Assembly: GCA_030148625.1 (NCBI GenBank)
Contig: JASBTC010000115.1
Location: 1 to 15,820, forward strand
DNA length: 15,820 bases
Reading direction: 5' to 3'
Origin: Sphingobium sp.
GTDB lineage: Bacteria > Pseudomonadota > Alphaproteobacteria > Sphingomonadales > Sphingomonadaceae
Shown: positions 1-10,845 of the stretch, one piece after another
Layout: every line of letters starts with the position of its first letter
How positions within the stretch are numbered: position 1 is the first letter of the stretch
Notes under the pieces: model-generated
What the model saw: the letters and a program-made list of their open reading frames with translations, nothing else
Told to the model about the DNA's origin: nothing
The model's database searches: none
Made by a program: the position numbers and the translations under genes

Positions 1-848
1 GCCAGATAGGGGCCGGCAAAGGCGTCGCTTGCCAGATAGCCCTTCATCCGCGCCGCCGCGGTCTTGGCGACCGTTTCGGCCGAGACGCCGAGCTTGCCGA
101 AGCCGCTGACGATCTCCGTCACATGCTCGAAACCGGCTTCGAGCAGCAGGATGTTGCCCGGCCCATGCTCGGTGGGAAGCTCGCGTACCACAAAGACCTC
201 TTCCGACCAGTTGAGCAGCTTGCGCGTGGTCGCGATCTCGCGCTGGGCGATCTCGAACGGCAGCGCTGCAAACACCGCGGTCGCCGCGCGATGCAGCGAT
301 GCGCCGCGCGTGACGCAGTCGATCGGCGATAGCGGCGCCGGTGCGATCTCCACCTCGATCCGCCCGCCGCCGCGCGGGTAGAAGCCATGCCGCACCAGCC
401 GCGCCTCGACGCGCGGGCCCATGCGGTTGAGGATCGGCAGAAAGCTGCGCGCAATGAAATCGAAGGGCGGTGCGAGCATATTGTGCGTGCCGCCCTCGAG
501 CACGAGCCGCGACGGCCCGTCCGCCAGCATCAGCGGCGGCAGGATCGTCTGGAGGACGAGCCCGGTGCTACCGGCGGTGCCGACCGAGAAACGATAGTCG
601 CCCGGCGCAACGCGGCCCGGCCGGAAGACGATCTCCGACGAGCCGACAGCCAGCCCTTCGCATTCGGCGTTGCCGAGCGCGCAGGCCGCTTCGATCGCGG
701 TGACGTGCTGGCGCATCAGGCCGGGCTTCTCGCGCCCGCCGCGCACATTGACGATGCGGAACGGCTGGCCGGTGACGAGCGACAGCGCGCACGCATTGCG
801 CACCACCTGCCCGCCGCCTTCGCCCTCCGATCCATCGATGATGATCAT
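1..848 (-). CDS. rtcA: RNA 3'-terminal phosphate cyclase RtcA (3' end outside window)
   Basis: Converts RNA 3'-phosphate ends to 2',3'-cyclic phosphates using ATP in the cytoplasm, supplying ends that RtcB can ligate. The reverse strand from an ATG at 846-848 reads MIIIDGSEGEGGGQVVR, the family's N-terminal signature, followed by a conserved SVGTAGSTGLVLQ block near residue 85 and a HGFYPRGGG block in the middle of the protein. About 282 codons are visible; E. coli RtcA has roughly 340, so the C-terminal 50-60 residues, including the histidine that becomes adenylated, lie beyond base 1. The start codon overlaps the stop of the upstream ORF by four bases (ATGA), so translation is probably coupled. 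It is the last gene seen in an operon beginning at the sigma-54 promoter near 2806-2822. Identification is secure. Confidence 0.95.
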   Translation of the reverse strand, partial: MIIIDGSEGEGGGQVVRNACALSLVTGQPFRIVNVRGGREKPGLMRQHVTAIEAACALGNAECEGLAVGSSEIVFRPGRVAPGDYRFSVGTAGSTGLVLQTILPPLMLADGPSRLVLEGGTHNMLAPPFDFIARSFLPILNRMGPRVEARLVRHGFYPRGGGRIEVEIAPAPLSPIDCVTRGASLHRAATAVFAALPFEIAQREIATTRKLLNWSEEVFVVRELPTEHGPGNILLLEAGFEHVTEIVSGFGKLGVSAETVAKTAAARMKGYLASDAFAGPYL

Positions 849-1324
849 TTTCTGTTTTCCAAATGATAGTTGAGGTCGGGCATCCACCAGAACATCCAGT
901 AATCGGCTTTGCGATCATCCGACGTACGGATGCCGAAATCACCGCCCCCCTTTTCGACGCAAGCGAACGCCGCAGACAATTTGTGCATCCGTCGACCGCC
1001 CACCGTCATGTGCAGCATCCCATCCTCCGGTGAGAGGCCGAAACCGTCGAAAGCGGGCGAGTATGAGATCCGCAGTTTCTCGAAGCATGGCTCGATCTTT
1101 CGGCCGGCGTTCGGCACGTTCAGTACGACGTCAGTGACGGGCGCAAGCGTCAGCGTCCGAAAACACTCCTCACCGCCGGACATGCGATCCAGAAGCCCCC
1201 TTATCGAGCGGCACCCCGCCGGATCCGCAGACAAATGCCAGCCGCGCCAGTTTCGCCCAGGATCGGCGTAATGCCATATGCACAGCCGCCCGTCCTGGCG
1301 CCATTCGTTGACCCAGTTCCTCAT
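845..1324 (-). CDS. Unrecognised 159-aa protein between rtcB and rtcA
   Basis: I do not recognise this family. The ORF sits 28 bases after the rtcB stop and overlaps the rtcA start by four bases, so it is cotranscribed and probably cotranslated with the RNA ligase and cyclase. The protein is soluble-looking, with no signal peptide or membrane segment, and is rich in Trp (WVNEWRQDGRLCIWHY at the start, YWMFWWMPDLNYH at the end). It ends in a basic stretch (HLENRK). It contains three Cys (residues 15, 38 and 55) and several His. The pattern of short beta-like segments suggests a compact alpha/beta or beta fold, but no catalytic motif is evident. No good Shine-Dalgarno precedes the ATG at 1322-1324, consistent with coupling to rtcB translation, or with a different true start. 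A role in RNA repair is inferred only from position. Confidence 0.8.
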   Translation of the reverse strand: MRNWVNEWRQDGRLCIWHYADPGRNWRGWHLSADPAGCRSIRGLLDRMSGGEECFRTLTLAPVTDVVLNVPNAGRKIEPCFEKLRISYSPAFDGFGLSPEDGMLHMTVGGRRMHKLSAAFACVEKGGGDFGIRTSDDRKADYWMFWWMPDLNYHLENRK

Positions 1325-1352
1325 GAGAACGGGAAGGATGTGCGCGAAGGGA

Positions 1353-2579
1353 TCACCCCTTCACGCACACCACCTGCTTCAGCGTATGGACGATCTCGAC
1401 CAGATCGGCCTGCGCGGCCATCACGGCTTCGATCGGCTTGTACGCGCGCGGCGTCTCGTCGATCACGCTTTCGTCCTTGCGGCATTCCACCCCGGCCGTG
1501 TCGGCGATGTGCTCGGCGAGCGACACCTCCTTCTTGGCCTGGGTGCGCGACATCACGCGCCCAGCGCCGTGGCTGCAGCTGTCGAACGATTCGGCATTGC
1601 CCAGCCCGCGCACGATGAACGATTTCGCGCCCATCGATCCCGGGATGATGCCCATCACACCCTTGGCCGCACGCACCGCGCCCTTGCGGGTGACCAGCAC
1701 ATTCTCACCGAAGTGATTCTCACGCTGGACGTAGTTGTGGTGGCAATTCACCGCTTCCAGCTCGGCATCGAACGGCTTGGCGATCTGCTTGCGGAGCGCA
1801 CGGATGACGTTGGTCATCATCATCCGCCGGTTGAGCGCCGCATAATCCTGCGCCCAGCCGACCGCCTCGACATAATCGTCGAAATGATCGGTCCCCTCGG
1901 GAAAATAGGCGAGGTCCTGATCGGGCAGGTTGATGTGCCATTTGCGCATGTCCTGCTTCGCCAGTTCGATGAAGAAGCTGCCGATCGCGTTGCCGACGCC
2001 GCGCGATCCCGAATGCAGCATCACCCAGACGCGCTGTTCCTCGTCGAGGCACAGCTCGATGAAGTGATTGCCGGTCCCCAGCGTGCCGAGATGCACGAGA
2101 TTGTTCGTGTTCTTCAGCCGTGGATATTTGTCGGTGATCCGATCGAAGCGGGCGACGAGCGTCGCCCAGGCCTCGACGATCGCCGGGGGCGGATCGCCCC
2201 ACGAACCCGAGTCCCGCTTGCCGCGCCCGACCGATCGGCCGTGCGGCACTGCCTGCTCGATCGCCGAACGGATGGCTTCCAGAGTGTCCGGAAGGTCGCT
2301 CGCGACCAGCGAGGTCCGCGCCGCCATCATGCCGCAGCCGATATCGACGCCCACCGCCGCGGGAATCACCGCACCCTTGGTCGGAATCACCGAGCCGACG
2401 GTGGCGCCGATCCCGACATGCACGTCCGGCATCGCCGCGACATGCTTGAAGATGAACGGCATCTGCGCCGCGCGCGAAAGCTGCGCGCGTGCCTTGTCAT
2501 CGACTGGCACGCCGCGCGTCCACATCTTGATCGGCACGCCGCTCTCGACATGCTGGTAGTCATACATCGTCTCGGTCAT
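1353..2579 (-). CDS. rtcB: RNA-splicing ligase RtcB
   Basis: GTP- and Mn2+-dependent RNA ligase that joins 2',3'-cyclic-phosphate or 3'-phosphate ends to 5'-OH ends, as in broken tRNAs. From the chosen start the protein has 408 residues, the usual length. Visible landmarks are DVHVGIG at 52-58, the metal-binding Cys82 in VGVDIGCGM, GTGNHFIEL at 168-176, LHSGSRGVGN at 188-197, the NCHHNY block with His280/His281, and SCSHGAGR with His337. That last His aligns with the E. coli histidine that carries the GMP adduct, so the enzyme looks fully active. The ATG at 2577-2579 is preferred because GGAGG lies six bases upstream; a second ATG at 2589-2591 would place that ribosome site inside the coding region. 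It is the first protein gene of the operon, 56 bases downstream of the tRNA-like gene. Confidence 0.97.
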   Translation of the reverse strand: MTETMYDYQHVESGVPIKMWTRGVPVDDKARAQLSRAAQMPFIFKHVAAMPDVHVGIGATVGSVIPTKGAVIPAAVGVDIGCGMMAARTSLVASDLPDTLEAIRSAIEQAVPHGRSVGRGKRDSGSWGDPPPAIVEAWATLVARFDRITDKYPRLKNTNNLVHLGTLGTGNHFIELCLDEEQRVWVMLHSGSRGVGNAIGSFFIELAKQDMRKWHINLPDQDLAYFPEGTDHFDDYVEAVGWAQDYAALNRRMMMTNVIRALRKQIAKPFDAELEAVNCHHNYVQRENHFGENVLVTRKGAVRAAKGVMGIIPGSMGAKSFIVRGLGNAESFDSCSHGAGRVMSRTQAKKEVSLAEHIADTAGVECRKDESVIDETPRAYKPIEAVMAAQADLVEIVHTLKQVVCVKG

Positions 2580-2635
2580 CGCGACCTCCATTCACAACAA
2601 AACCTAGCGTCCGGTGGACGGCAAAGGCGAAAAAC

Positions 2636-2713
2636 TGGTCAGGGCGGCTGGACTCGAACCGGCGGCCTCCGGCTCCCAAGGCCGGCGCTCTCACGCACCT
2701 GAGCTACACCCTG
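2636..2713 (-). tRNA. tRNA-Pro(UGG)-like RNA in the rtcB leader
   Basis: The minus strand folds as a complete cloverleaf. It has a 7-bp acceptor stem (CAGGGTG with CGCCCTG, one T-G pair), T8 and A9, a 4-bp D stem GCTC/GAGC, a 5-bp anticodon stem CCGGC/GCCGG with loop CTTGGGA (anticodon TGG), a 5-base variable loop, and a T loop TTCGAGT. A73 and an encoded CCA follow. Proline identity features known from E. coli (C1-G72, A73, G35, G36, G49, G15-C48) are all present. Oddities: the 10-base D loop AGGTGCGTGA lacks the normal adjacent G18-G19, and the T stem has a C-A mismatch at 51-63. It lies in the same direction as rtcB and inside the predicted transcript from the sigma-54 promoter. It may be a divergent functional tRNA or a tRNA mimic dedicated to the repair system. 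Confidence 0.8.
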
Positions 2714-2724
2714 TTTGCGCTTCG

Positions 2725-2752
2725 GGGGCGGCCGGCCGATTCCGGCCGCCCC
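2725..2752 (-). other. Strong leader hairpin upstream of the tRNA-like gene
   Basis: An 11-bp perfect stem (2725-2735 with 2742-2752, GGGGCGGCCGG against CCGGCCGCCCC) closes a 6-base loop. No T-run follows on either strand, so it is unlikely to be a terminator. In the predicted leader transcript, starting near 2795, it sits just 5' of the tRNA-like fold (11 bases away). It could guide RNase P or other processing, or act as a structural module of the RNA. Confidence 0.5.
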
Positions 2753-2805
2753 TCTGGCTGCACTGTCGGCACCCGCATAACGCGCCGTCCGACATGCCCT
2801 TCATC

Positions 2806-2822
2806 AGCACATGCCGTGCCAG
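2806..2822 (-). promoter_or_regulatory. Sigma-54 promoter for the tRNA-like/rtcB/rtcA operon
   Basis: The minus strand reads CTGGCACGGCATGTGCT. Against the sigma-54 consensus YTGGCACG-N4-TTGCW, the -24 half is perfect and the -12 half differs only in its first T (G here). The invariant GG and GC are correctly spaced. The predicted start is near 2795, about 80 bases before the tRNA-like gene and about 215 before rtcB. RtcR-type activators are known to drive rtcBA from sigma-54 promoters, which fits the divergent rtcR. Confidence 0.85.
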
Positions 2823-2858
2823 TTCGGTCGGCCTCGCCGAAAAATTCTTATATCCATC

Positions 2859-2869
2859 TGATATATAAT
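2859..2869 (+). promoter_or_regulatory. Possible extended -10 promoter for rtcR
   Basis: TGATATATAAT contains both an extended -10 arrangement (TG-A-TATATA) and an overlapping TATAAT, about 100 bases before the rtcR start. The surrounding 2841-2960 stretch is clearly AT-richer than the rest of the window. No convincing -35 is present. This is a weak call based on sequence pattern only. Confidence 0.3.
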
Positions 2870-2891
2870 AGTATTTGTCCGATCGCAGACG

Positions 2892-2914
2892 GATCATGCA
2901 AAATAGCATCGATC
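2892..2914. promoter_or_regulatory. Dyad that could be an RtcR upstream activating site
   Basis: GATCATGC (2892-2899) and GCATCGATC (2906-2914) form an inverted repeat with one extra C in the right arm and a 6-base spacer AAAATA. It lies 70-92 bases upstream of the -24 element of the sigma-54 promoter, a usual distance for an enhancer-binding protein. It is also about 55 bases before rtcR, so it could serve autoregulation. Binding by RtcR is inferred. Confidence 0.3.
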
Positions 2915-2969
2915 AGGCATGGCGGAATTTCATATCGCAACAGCTATTATTTTATCCTACAGGATAGAC

Positions 2970-4557
<1,588 letters not shown>

Positions 4558-4650
4558 GAAACACACGGAAACGCGTCACCTCGGCGGCAGAATGCCCCGT
4601 GCGTGCGATTCACCGCCTTCACACCCTTTCCACCCCCGAAACCCCCTGCT

Positions 4651-4683
4651 AAAGCCCGCCCGACTCCCGCATTTGCGGGCTTT
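4651..4683 (+). terminator. Hairpin terminator after rtcR
   Basis: AAAGCCCGC (4651-4659) and GCGGGCTTT (4675-4683) form a perfect 9-bp stem. A competing compact hairpin CCCGC-ATTT-GCGGG (4666-4679), followed by CTTTCT, shares the right arm. It lies 93 bases after the rtcR stop. The T-run is short, so termination strength is uncertain. Confidence 0.45.
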
Positions 4684-4693
4684 CTCACAACCC

Positions 4694-4729
4694 GCACGGG
4701 CCGCCTGAACGGCGTATCCCCGCCCGTGC
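4694..4729 (+). promoter_or_regulatory. Structured element in the acnA leader
   Basis: GCACGGGC (4694-4701) pairs perfectly with GCCCGTGC (4722-4729). An inner CGCC/GGCG hairpin lies within the loop, and the structure ends 24 bases before the acnA start codon. It does not cover the likely ribosome site AAGGGG near 4740. It could be an RNA control element or protein-binding site for aconitase expression; no known riboswitch class is recognised. Confidence 0.3.
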
Positions 4730-4753
4730 CGCACAGCGAAGGGGCAAAAGCAT

Positions 4754-7426
<2,673 letters not shown>

Positions 7427-7509
7427 TCATTGGCCGGCGCGGGGCGATCGCGGGCGGGCTTGCGCTCGCCCTGATCGGCCCCGCCGCCTTCGCACGGGAG
7501 GGGACACGC

Positions 7510-7812
7510 ATGTACGGCATGATCGGCAAGATCACCGCGAAACCGGGCCAGCGCGACGCACTGGCCAGACTCCTCCTCTCCGGTTCGGACGAGATGCCGG
7601 GCTGCCTCAGCTATATCGTCGCCGAAGACGCGACAAACCCCGACCTGATCTGGGTCAGCGAGGCCTGGGACAGCGAAGCAAGCCACAAGGCATCGCTGGA
7701 GATTCCGGCGGTACGCGCTGCGATCACCGAAGCGATGCCACTGATCGCGGGATTCGACACCGCAGCGACGACACGTCCCCTTGGCGGGATCGGGCTGCCT
7801 CCCCAAGGCTGA
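7510..7812 (+). CDS. Antibiotic biosynthesis monooxygenase (ABM) fold protein
   Basis: The 100-residue product MYGMIGKITAKPGQRDALAR continues with a G-C-L-S-Y segment, a W-V-S-E-A-W strand and a final helix. This is the layout of small dimeric ABM/YgiN-like proteins (putative quinol monooxygenases, ferredoxin-like fold). Substrate cannot be told. The ATG at 7510 is chosen because GGAGGGG sits six bases upstream. The same frame is open further back to a TTG at 7423 that overlaps the acnA stop; from there the N-terminus would read IIGRRGAIAGGLALALIG then PAAFA, which looks like a twin-arginine signal peptide. A secreted form of about 129 residues is therefore an alternative, with cleavage after AFA. 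Confidence 0.75.
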   Translation: MYGMIGKITAKPGQRDALARLLLSGSDEMPGCLSYIVAEDATNPDLIWVSEAWDSEASHKASLEIPAVRAAITEAMPLIAGFDTAATTRPLGGIGLPPQG

Positions 7813-7860
7813 CCCTGCGGTGCTAGAGTGCCCCCTTCACCTTTCGGGAGGGGACGGCAT

Positions 7861-8628
7861 TTGAGAAAACCCCAGACGGTCGCCGCGCTGACCGAACTTG
7901 GCCGGGTCCGGCTATCGAAATCCTTCTTCATGCGCGATTTCCTGCATTCGGAGATCGCGGCGATCCACGGGATCGCGAACGTGCCGGACGATCCGGATCT
8001 CGCCATCGCCGCGGGCACGCGGCTGTGCGAGGAGTTGCTCGAACCACTGCAGGACGCGTTCGGCCGCATCGCGGTCCGCGGCGCCTATCGCTCGGCCGAA
8101 GTGAACGGGCTCGGCAACCGGCTGATGCGCAAAGGCGCCAAGGGTTATAATTGCTCGATGAACGAGGCGAGCGCGGCCGACCATATCTGGGACCGGCGCG
8201 ATGCGCGCGGCTTCATGGGCGCGACCGCCTGCATCGTCGTTCCCGGCTTCATCGAACGCTTCAACCAGCCCGGCGACTGGACGCGACTCGCCTGGTGGAT
8301 CCACGACCATCTCGATTATTCGAATCTGTGCTTCTTCCCGATCAACTGGGCGTTCAACATCCAGTGGCACGAGATGCCGGTGCGGCGGATCAACAGCTTC
8401 GTCCGTCCGCGCGGCTGCCTGACCAAACCCGGCATGGCCAATCATGACGGCAGTCATGAGGAAGAATGGGCGGGGATATTGCCCAGAGCCTTATTTCCGC
8501 TTGGCGGCGCTCCGCTCGCGAACGGCCTTGAATTCGGATCCATCCTTCCAGCCGGGCCAGTGACCCGAACCCGCCAGCTCGACGGCGATGCGGCGAACCA
8601 GGTCGATATCCATCACCGCACCGTCTAG
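7861..8628 (+). CDS. Unrecognised conserved-looking 255-aa protein
   Basis: No family is recognised with confidence. The TTG at 7861 is preferred because GGGAGGGG lies seven bases upstream; a GTG at 7828 is the other choice. The protein begins RKPQTVAALTELGRVRLSKS and contains RIAVRGAYRSAEVN, NEASAADHIWDRRD, and an aromatic-rich block WWIHDHLDYSNLCFF followed by INWAFNIQWHEMP. The arrangement of a G-x-Y-R-S segment followed by His/Asp-rich segments recalls M15-type peptidases, but the classic SxHxxGxAxD signature is absent, so this is only a suggestion. There is no signal peptide. The last 46 codons, from about 8491, run antisense through the coding end of the M28 peptidase and look unlike the rest, so the natural C-terminus may be near 8485. 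Confidence 0.6.
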   Translation: MRKPQTVAALTELGRVRLSKSFFMRDFLHSEIAAIHGIANVPDDPDLAIAAGTRLCEELLEPLQDAFGRIAVRGAYRSAEVNGLGNRLMRKGAKGYNCSMNEASAADHIWDRRDARGFMGATACIVVPGFIERFNQPGDWTRLAWWIHDHLDYSNLCFFPINWAFNIQWHEMPVRRINSFVRPRGCLTKPGMANHDGSHEEEWAGILPRALFPLGGAPLANGLEFGSILPAGPVTRTRQLDGDAANQVDIHHRTV

Positions 8629-10146
8629 ATTCCAGTCGGGGCTCCAGGCGTCGCAGGGCTGGTGGTAGCATTTTCCGGTATAGTCATCGACCCAGCGCTG
8701 CCCCGCGGCACGGCCGCCCGCAACCATGTCCGATGCGCCGGCGAGGCTCATCATCAGCAGCACGGGCACCCCGCGCTTGGCAAAGGGAAAATGATCGGCG
8801 CGATAGAACAGCCCGCGTTCGGGCAGGCTTTCCGGCGTGACGGTGCGGTCCTGCGTGGCGGCAAGGCGCGCCAGATCGTCCTCGAGCATCGTCTGACCCT
8901 GCCCGACCAGGATGACGTCGCGTGCGCGGCCCGCGGTCTGGAGGACATCGACCGTCAGGTTCGCGACCGTCCGCTCGAGCGGATAGATCGGGTTGGTCGC
9001 ATAATATTCGGAGCCGAGTAGCCCACGCTCCTCGGCGGTCCAGGCCGCGAAGACCAGGCTGCGCGCGGGCGGCGGGCCGGCCTTGAAGGCGCGCGCGATC
9101 TCGAGCAGCGCGGCGATGCCGATGGCGTCGTCATTGGCGCCCGCACGAATCGTCCGCCCCTGTGCGTCGGGCGCGCCGATGCCATAGGCATCCCAATGCG
9201 CGCCGAGCATCACCGTCTCGTCGGGCCGCACGGCGCCGGGGATTTTGGCCAGGATATTGCGGCTCTGCACCGTCTCGCGCGTCACGGGAATATCGGCGGA
9301 GAAGTCCAGACCGGCCAGTGGCACCGGCCTGAAATCGGCGCGGCGCGCGGCGACGCGCAGCGCCGCCAGATCGAGCCCGGCATCGCGGAACAGCGCCCTC
9401 GACGCCTCGCCGCTCAGCCAGCCCTGCAGTCTCAGGCTCGTCACCTTGTCGGCTGGCCGGACAATGTCGTAATTCTCGCCGCCGGCGCTCACCACGACAT
9501 TCCAGCCATAGCCGACACCCGCCATGTCATGGACGATCAGCGCGCCGATCGCGCCGCGCCGCGCGGCTTCCTCGAACTTGTAGGTCCAGCGCCCATAATA
9601 GGTCATGGTCCGCCCGCCGAACTTGCCGACGGCATCCTCACCCGCCGCCGCCTCGAAATCGGGATCGTTGATCAGGAAGACCGCGATCTTGCCCTTGAGA
9701 TCCGCGCCCTTGAAATCGTCCCAGCCGCGTTCGGGCGCATCGATGCCATAGCCGACAAAGACCAGAGGCGCGCCGTCGACCAGTGCGCGATCCTTCGGCT
9801 GGAGCGTGCTGAGATAGATATCCTTCGCCGTGGCGAGCGGACGAAATTGTCCGCCGCGCGTCGTGCCGAGCTTTGCGGGTGTGCCGAGCCGGGTGTGGAG
9901 CAGCGGCACCGCCTGGGTCCAGCCGCCATCGCTGCCGCCCGGCTCCAGCCCCAATGCCTTGTAGCGTCCGATCAGATAGTCGACCGTCTTGCCCTCGCCC
10001 GGCGATCCGGGGGCACGCCCCTCGAACGCATCGGACGCCAGCGTCTTCACCGTCTCGGTGATCCGCCCCGCATCGATCGGATTGTCCTGCGCAAATGCAG
10101 GCATCGGCAGGCACAGCGCAGCGGCAAGGACGAGGCGACGAAACAT
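8491..10146 (-). CDS. Secreted M28-family metallopeptidase with PA insert
   Basis: A zinc aminopeptidase-type enzyme, exported. The start ATG at 10144-10146 has GGAG eight bases upstream and gives a classic signal peptide MFRRLVLAAALCLPMPAFA cleaved before Gln20; the mature protein lies in the periplasm or outside. The 551-residue chain has a protease-associated domain roughly at 125-225. The M28 core follows with metal ligands His317 and Asp319 (GAHWDAYGIG), the NDD pair at 338-340, Glu372/Glu373 (WTAEERGLLGSEYY), Asp400 (NLTVDVLQ) and His452 (ADHFPFAKRGVP). The C-terminus matches family members in keeping a YHQPCDAWSPDWN block. Substrate is unknown; oligopeptides are typical. It is convergent with, and overlaps by 138 bases, the ORF ending at 8628. 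Confidence 0.93.
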   Translation of the reverse strand: MFRRLVLAAALCLPMPAFAQDNPIDAGRITETVKTLASDAFEGRAPGSPGEGKTVDYLIGRYKALGLEPGGSDGGWTQAVPLLHTRLGTPAKLGTTRGGQFRPLATAKDIYLSTLQPKDRALVDGAPLVFVGYGIDAPERGWDDFKGADLKGKIAVFLINDPDFEAAAGEDAVGKFGGRTMTYYGRWTYKFEEAARRGAIGALIVHDMAGVGYGWNVVVSAGGENYDIVRPADKVTSLRLQGWLSGEASRALFRDAGLDLAALRVAARRADFRPVPLAGLDFSADIPVTRETVQSRNILAKIPGAVRPDETVMLGAHWDAYGIGAPDAQGRTIRAGANDDAIGIAALLEIARAFKAGPPPARSLVFAAWTAEERGLLGSEYYATNPIYPLERTVANLTVDVLQTAGRARDVILVGQGQTMLEDDLARLAATQDRTVTPESLPERGLFYRADHFPFAKRGVPVLLMMSLAGASDMVAGGRAAGQRWVDDYTGKCYHQPCDAWSPDWNLDGAVMDIDLVRRIAVELAGSGHWPGWKDGSEFKAVRERSAAKRK

Positions 10147-10287
10147 ATGGGCATCTCCTGGAACCGATATTGCCCAAGCCTTAGGTTGCCCGGGAGCGAG
10201 AGCAAGCACTGATCCGCCTGCCGCGGCCGTTCAGCCCGCGTGCAGCACCGGCCGCCTAGCCTTCGTCATCCATCGAGGAGACGGCCG

Positions 10288-10790
10288 TTGATCCGCACCC
10301 TGCTCATATTGCTCCCGCTTGCCGCGGCGATGCCGGCATCCGCCCAGACGGCGCGCAATCCCCAGTCGATTATCCGGGCTTTCGCGAACTCACGCTGAAG
10401 GTCGAAACCCAGCGCCGCGACCGGCTGATCGATTTCGCGCGCTTCAAGGCGAAGGCCGCGAAATCCGGTACGCTGATTCTCGACGCGCGTTCGGCCGATG
10501 CCTATGCGCGGGGCCATATCGCCGGCGCGGTCAATCTGCCCTTCACCGATTTCACCGCCGAAAGCCTGGCGCAGGCGATCGGCCCCGACCGCGATCGCCC
10601 GATCCTGATCTATTGCAACAATAATTTCCGCAACGACAAGCCGCCGGTGATGCTGAAATCGCGTCCGCTCGCGCTCAACATCCAGACCTTCATCAATCTG
10701 GTCGGCTATGGCTATGCCAATGTCTGGGAGCTGGACGATGTGATCGACTTCAACGATCCCAAGGTCGGTTGGGTGACGACGGGTGGGTGA
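10288..10790 (+). pseudogene. Periplasmic rhodanese-like protein, frameshifted
   Basis: A TTG at 10288 with GAGGAG seven bases upstream starts a signal peptide (IRTLLILLPLAAAMPASAQ). After codon CAG at 10363-10365 this frame soon stops. The -1 frame continues the protein as VDYPGFRELTLKVETQRRDR, then LILDARSADAYARGHIAGA, VNLPFTDF, and LIYCNNNF with the putative active-site Cys. It ends ...NDPKVGWVTTGG at 10790. Restoring one G (CAGGTC for CAGTC) gives one continuous 167-residue secreted rhodanese-domain protein, so a single base is missing at about 10365. Rhodanese domains of this kind may bind or transfer sulfane sulfur, but the physiological role is unknown. It may be a true pseudogene or a sequence error. 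Confidence 0.75.
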
Positions 10791-10845
10791 GTTGAATCGG
10801 TGGATCAGTTGGACGGATATCATTCCACGCGCCCCAAAGTCCGTT

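Noticed and set aside
1278..2702. 474-codon plus-strand ORF opposite rtcB
   Set aside because: It is the antisense shadow of rtcB in GC-rich DNA. Its composition (His, Arg, Asp-rich) is typical of such shadows, and rtcB carries all family motifs.
2725..2752. Leader hairpin as a terminator between rtcR and rtcB directions
   Set aside because: No T-run follows on either strand, so intrinsic termination is not supported.
9196..10212. 338-codon plus-strand ORF opposite the M28 peptidase
   Set aside because: Shadow frame; the peptidase strand has a signal peptide and all metal ligands.
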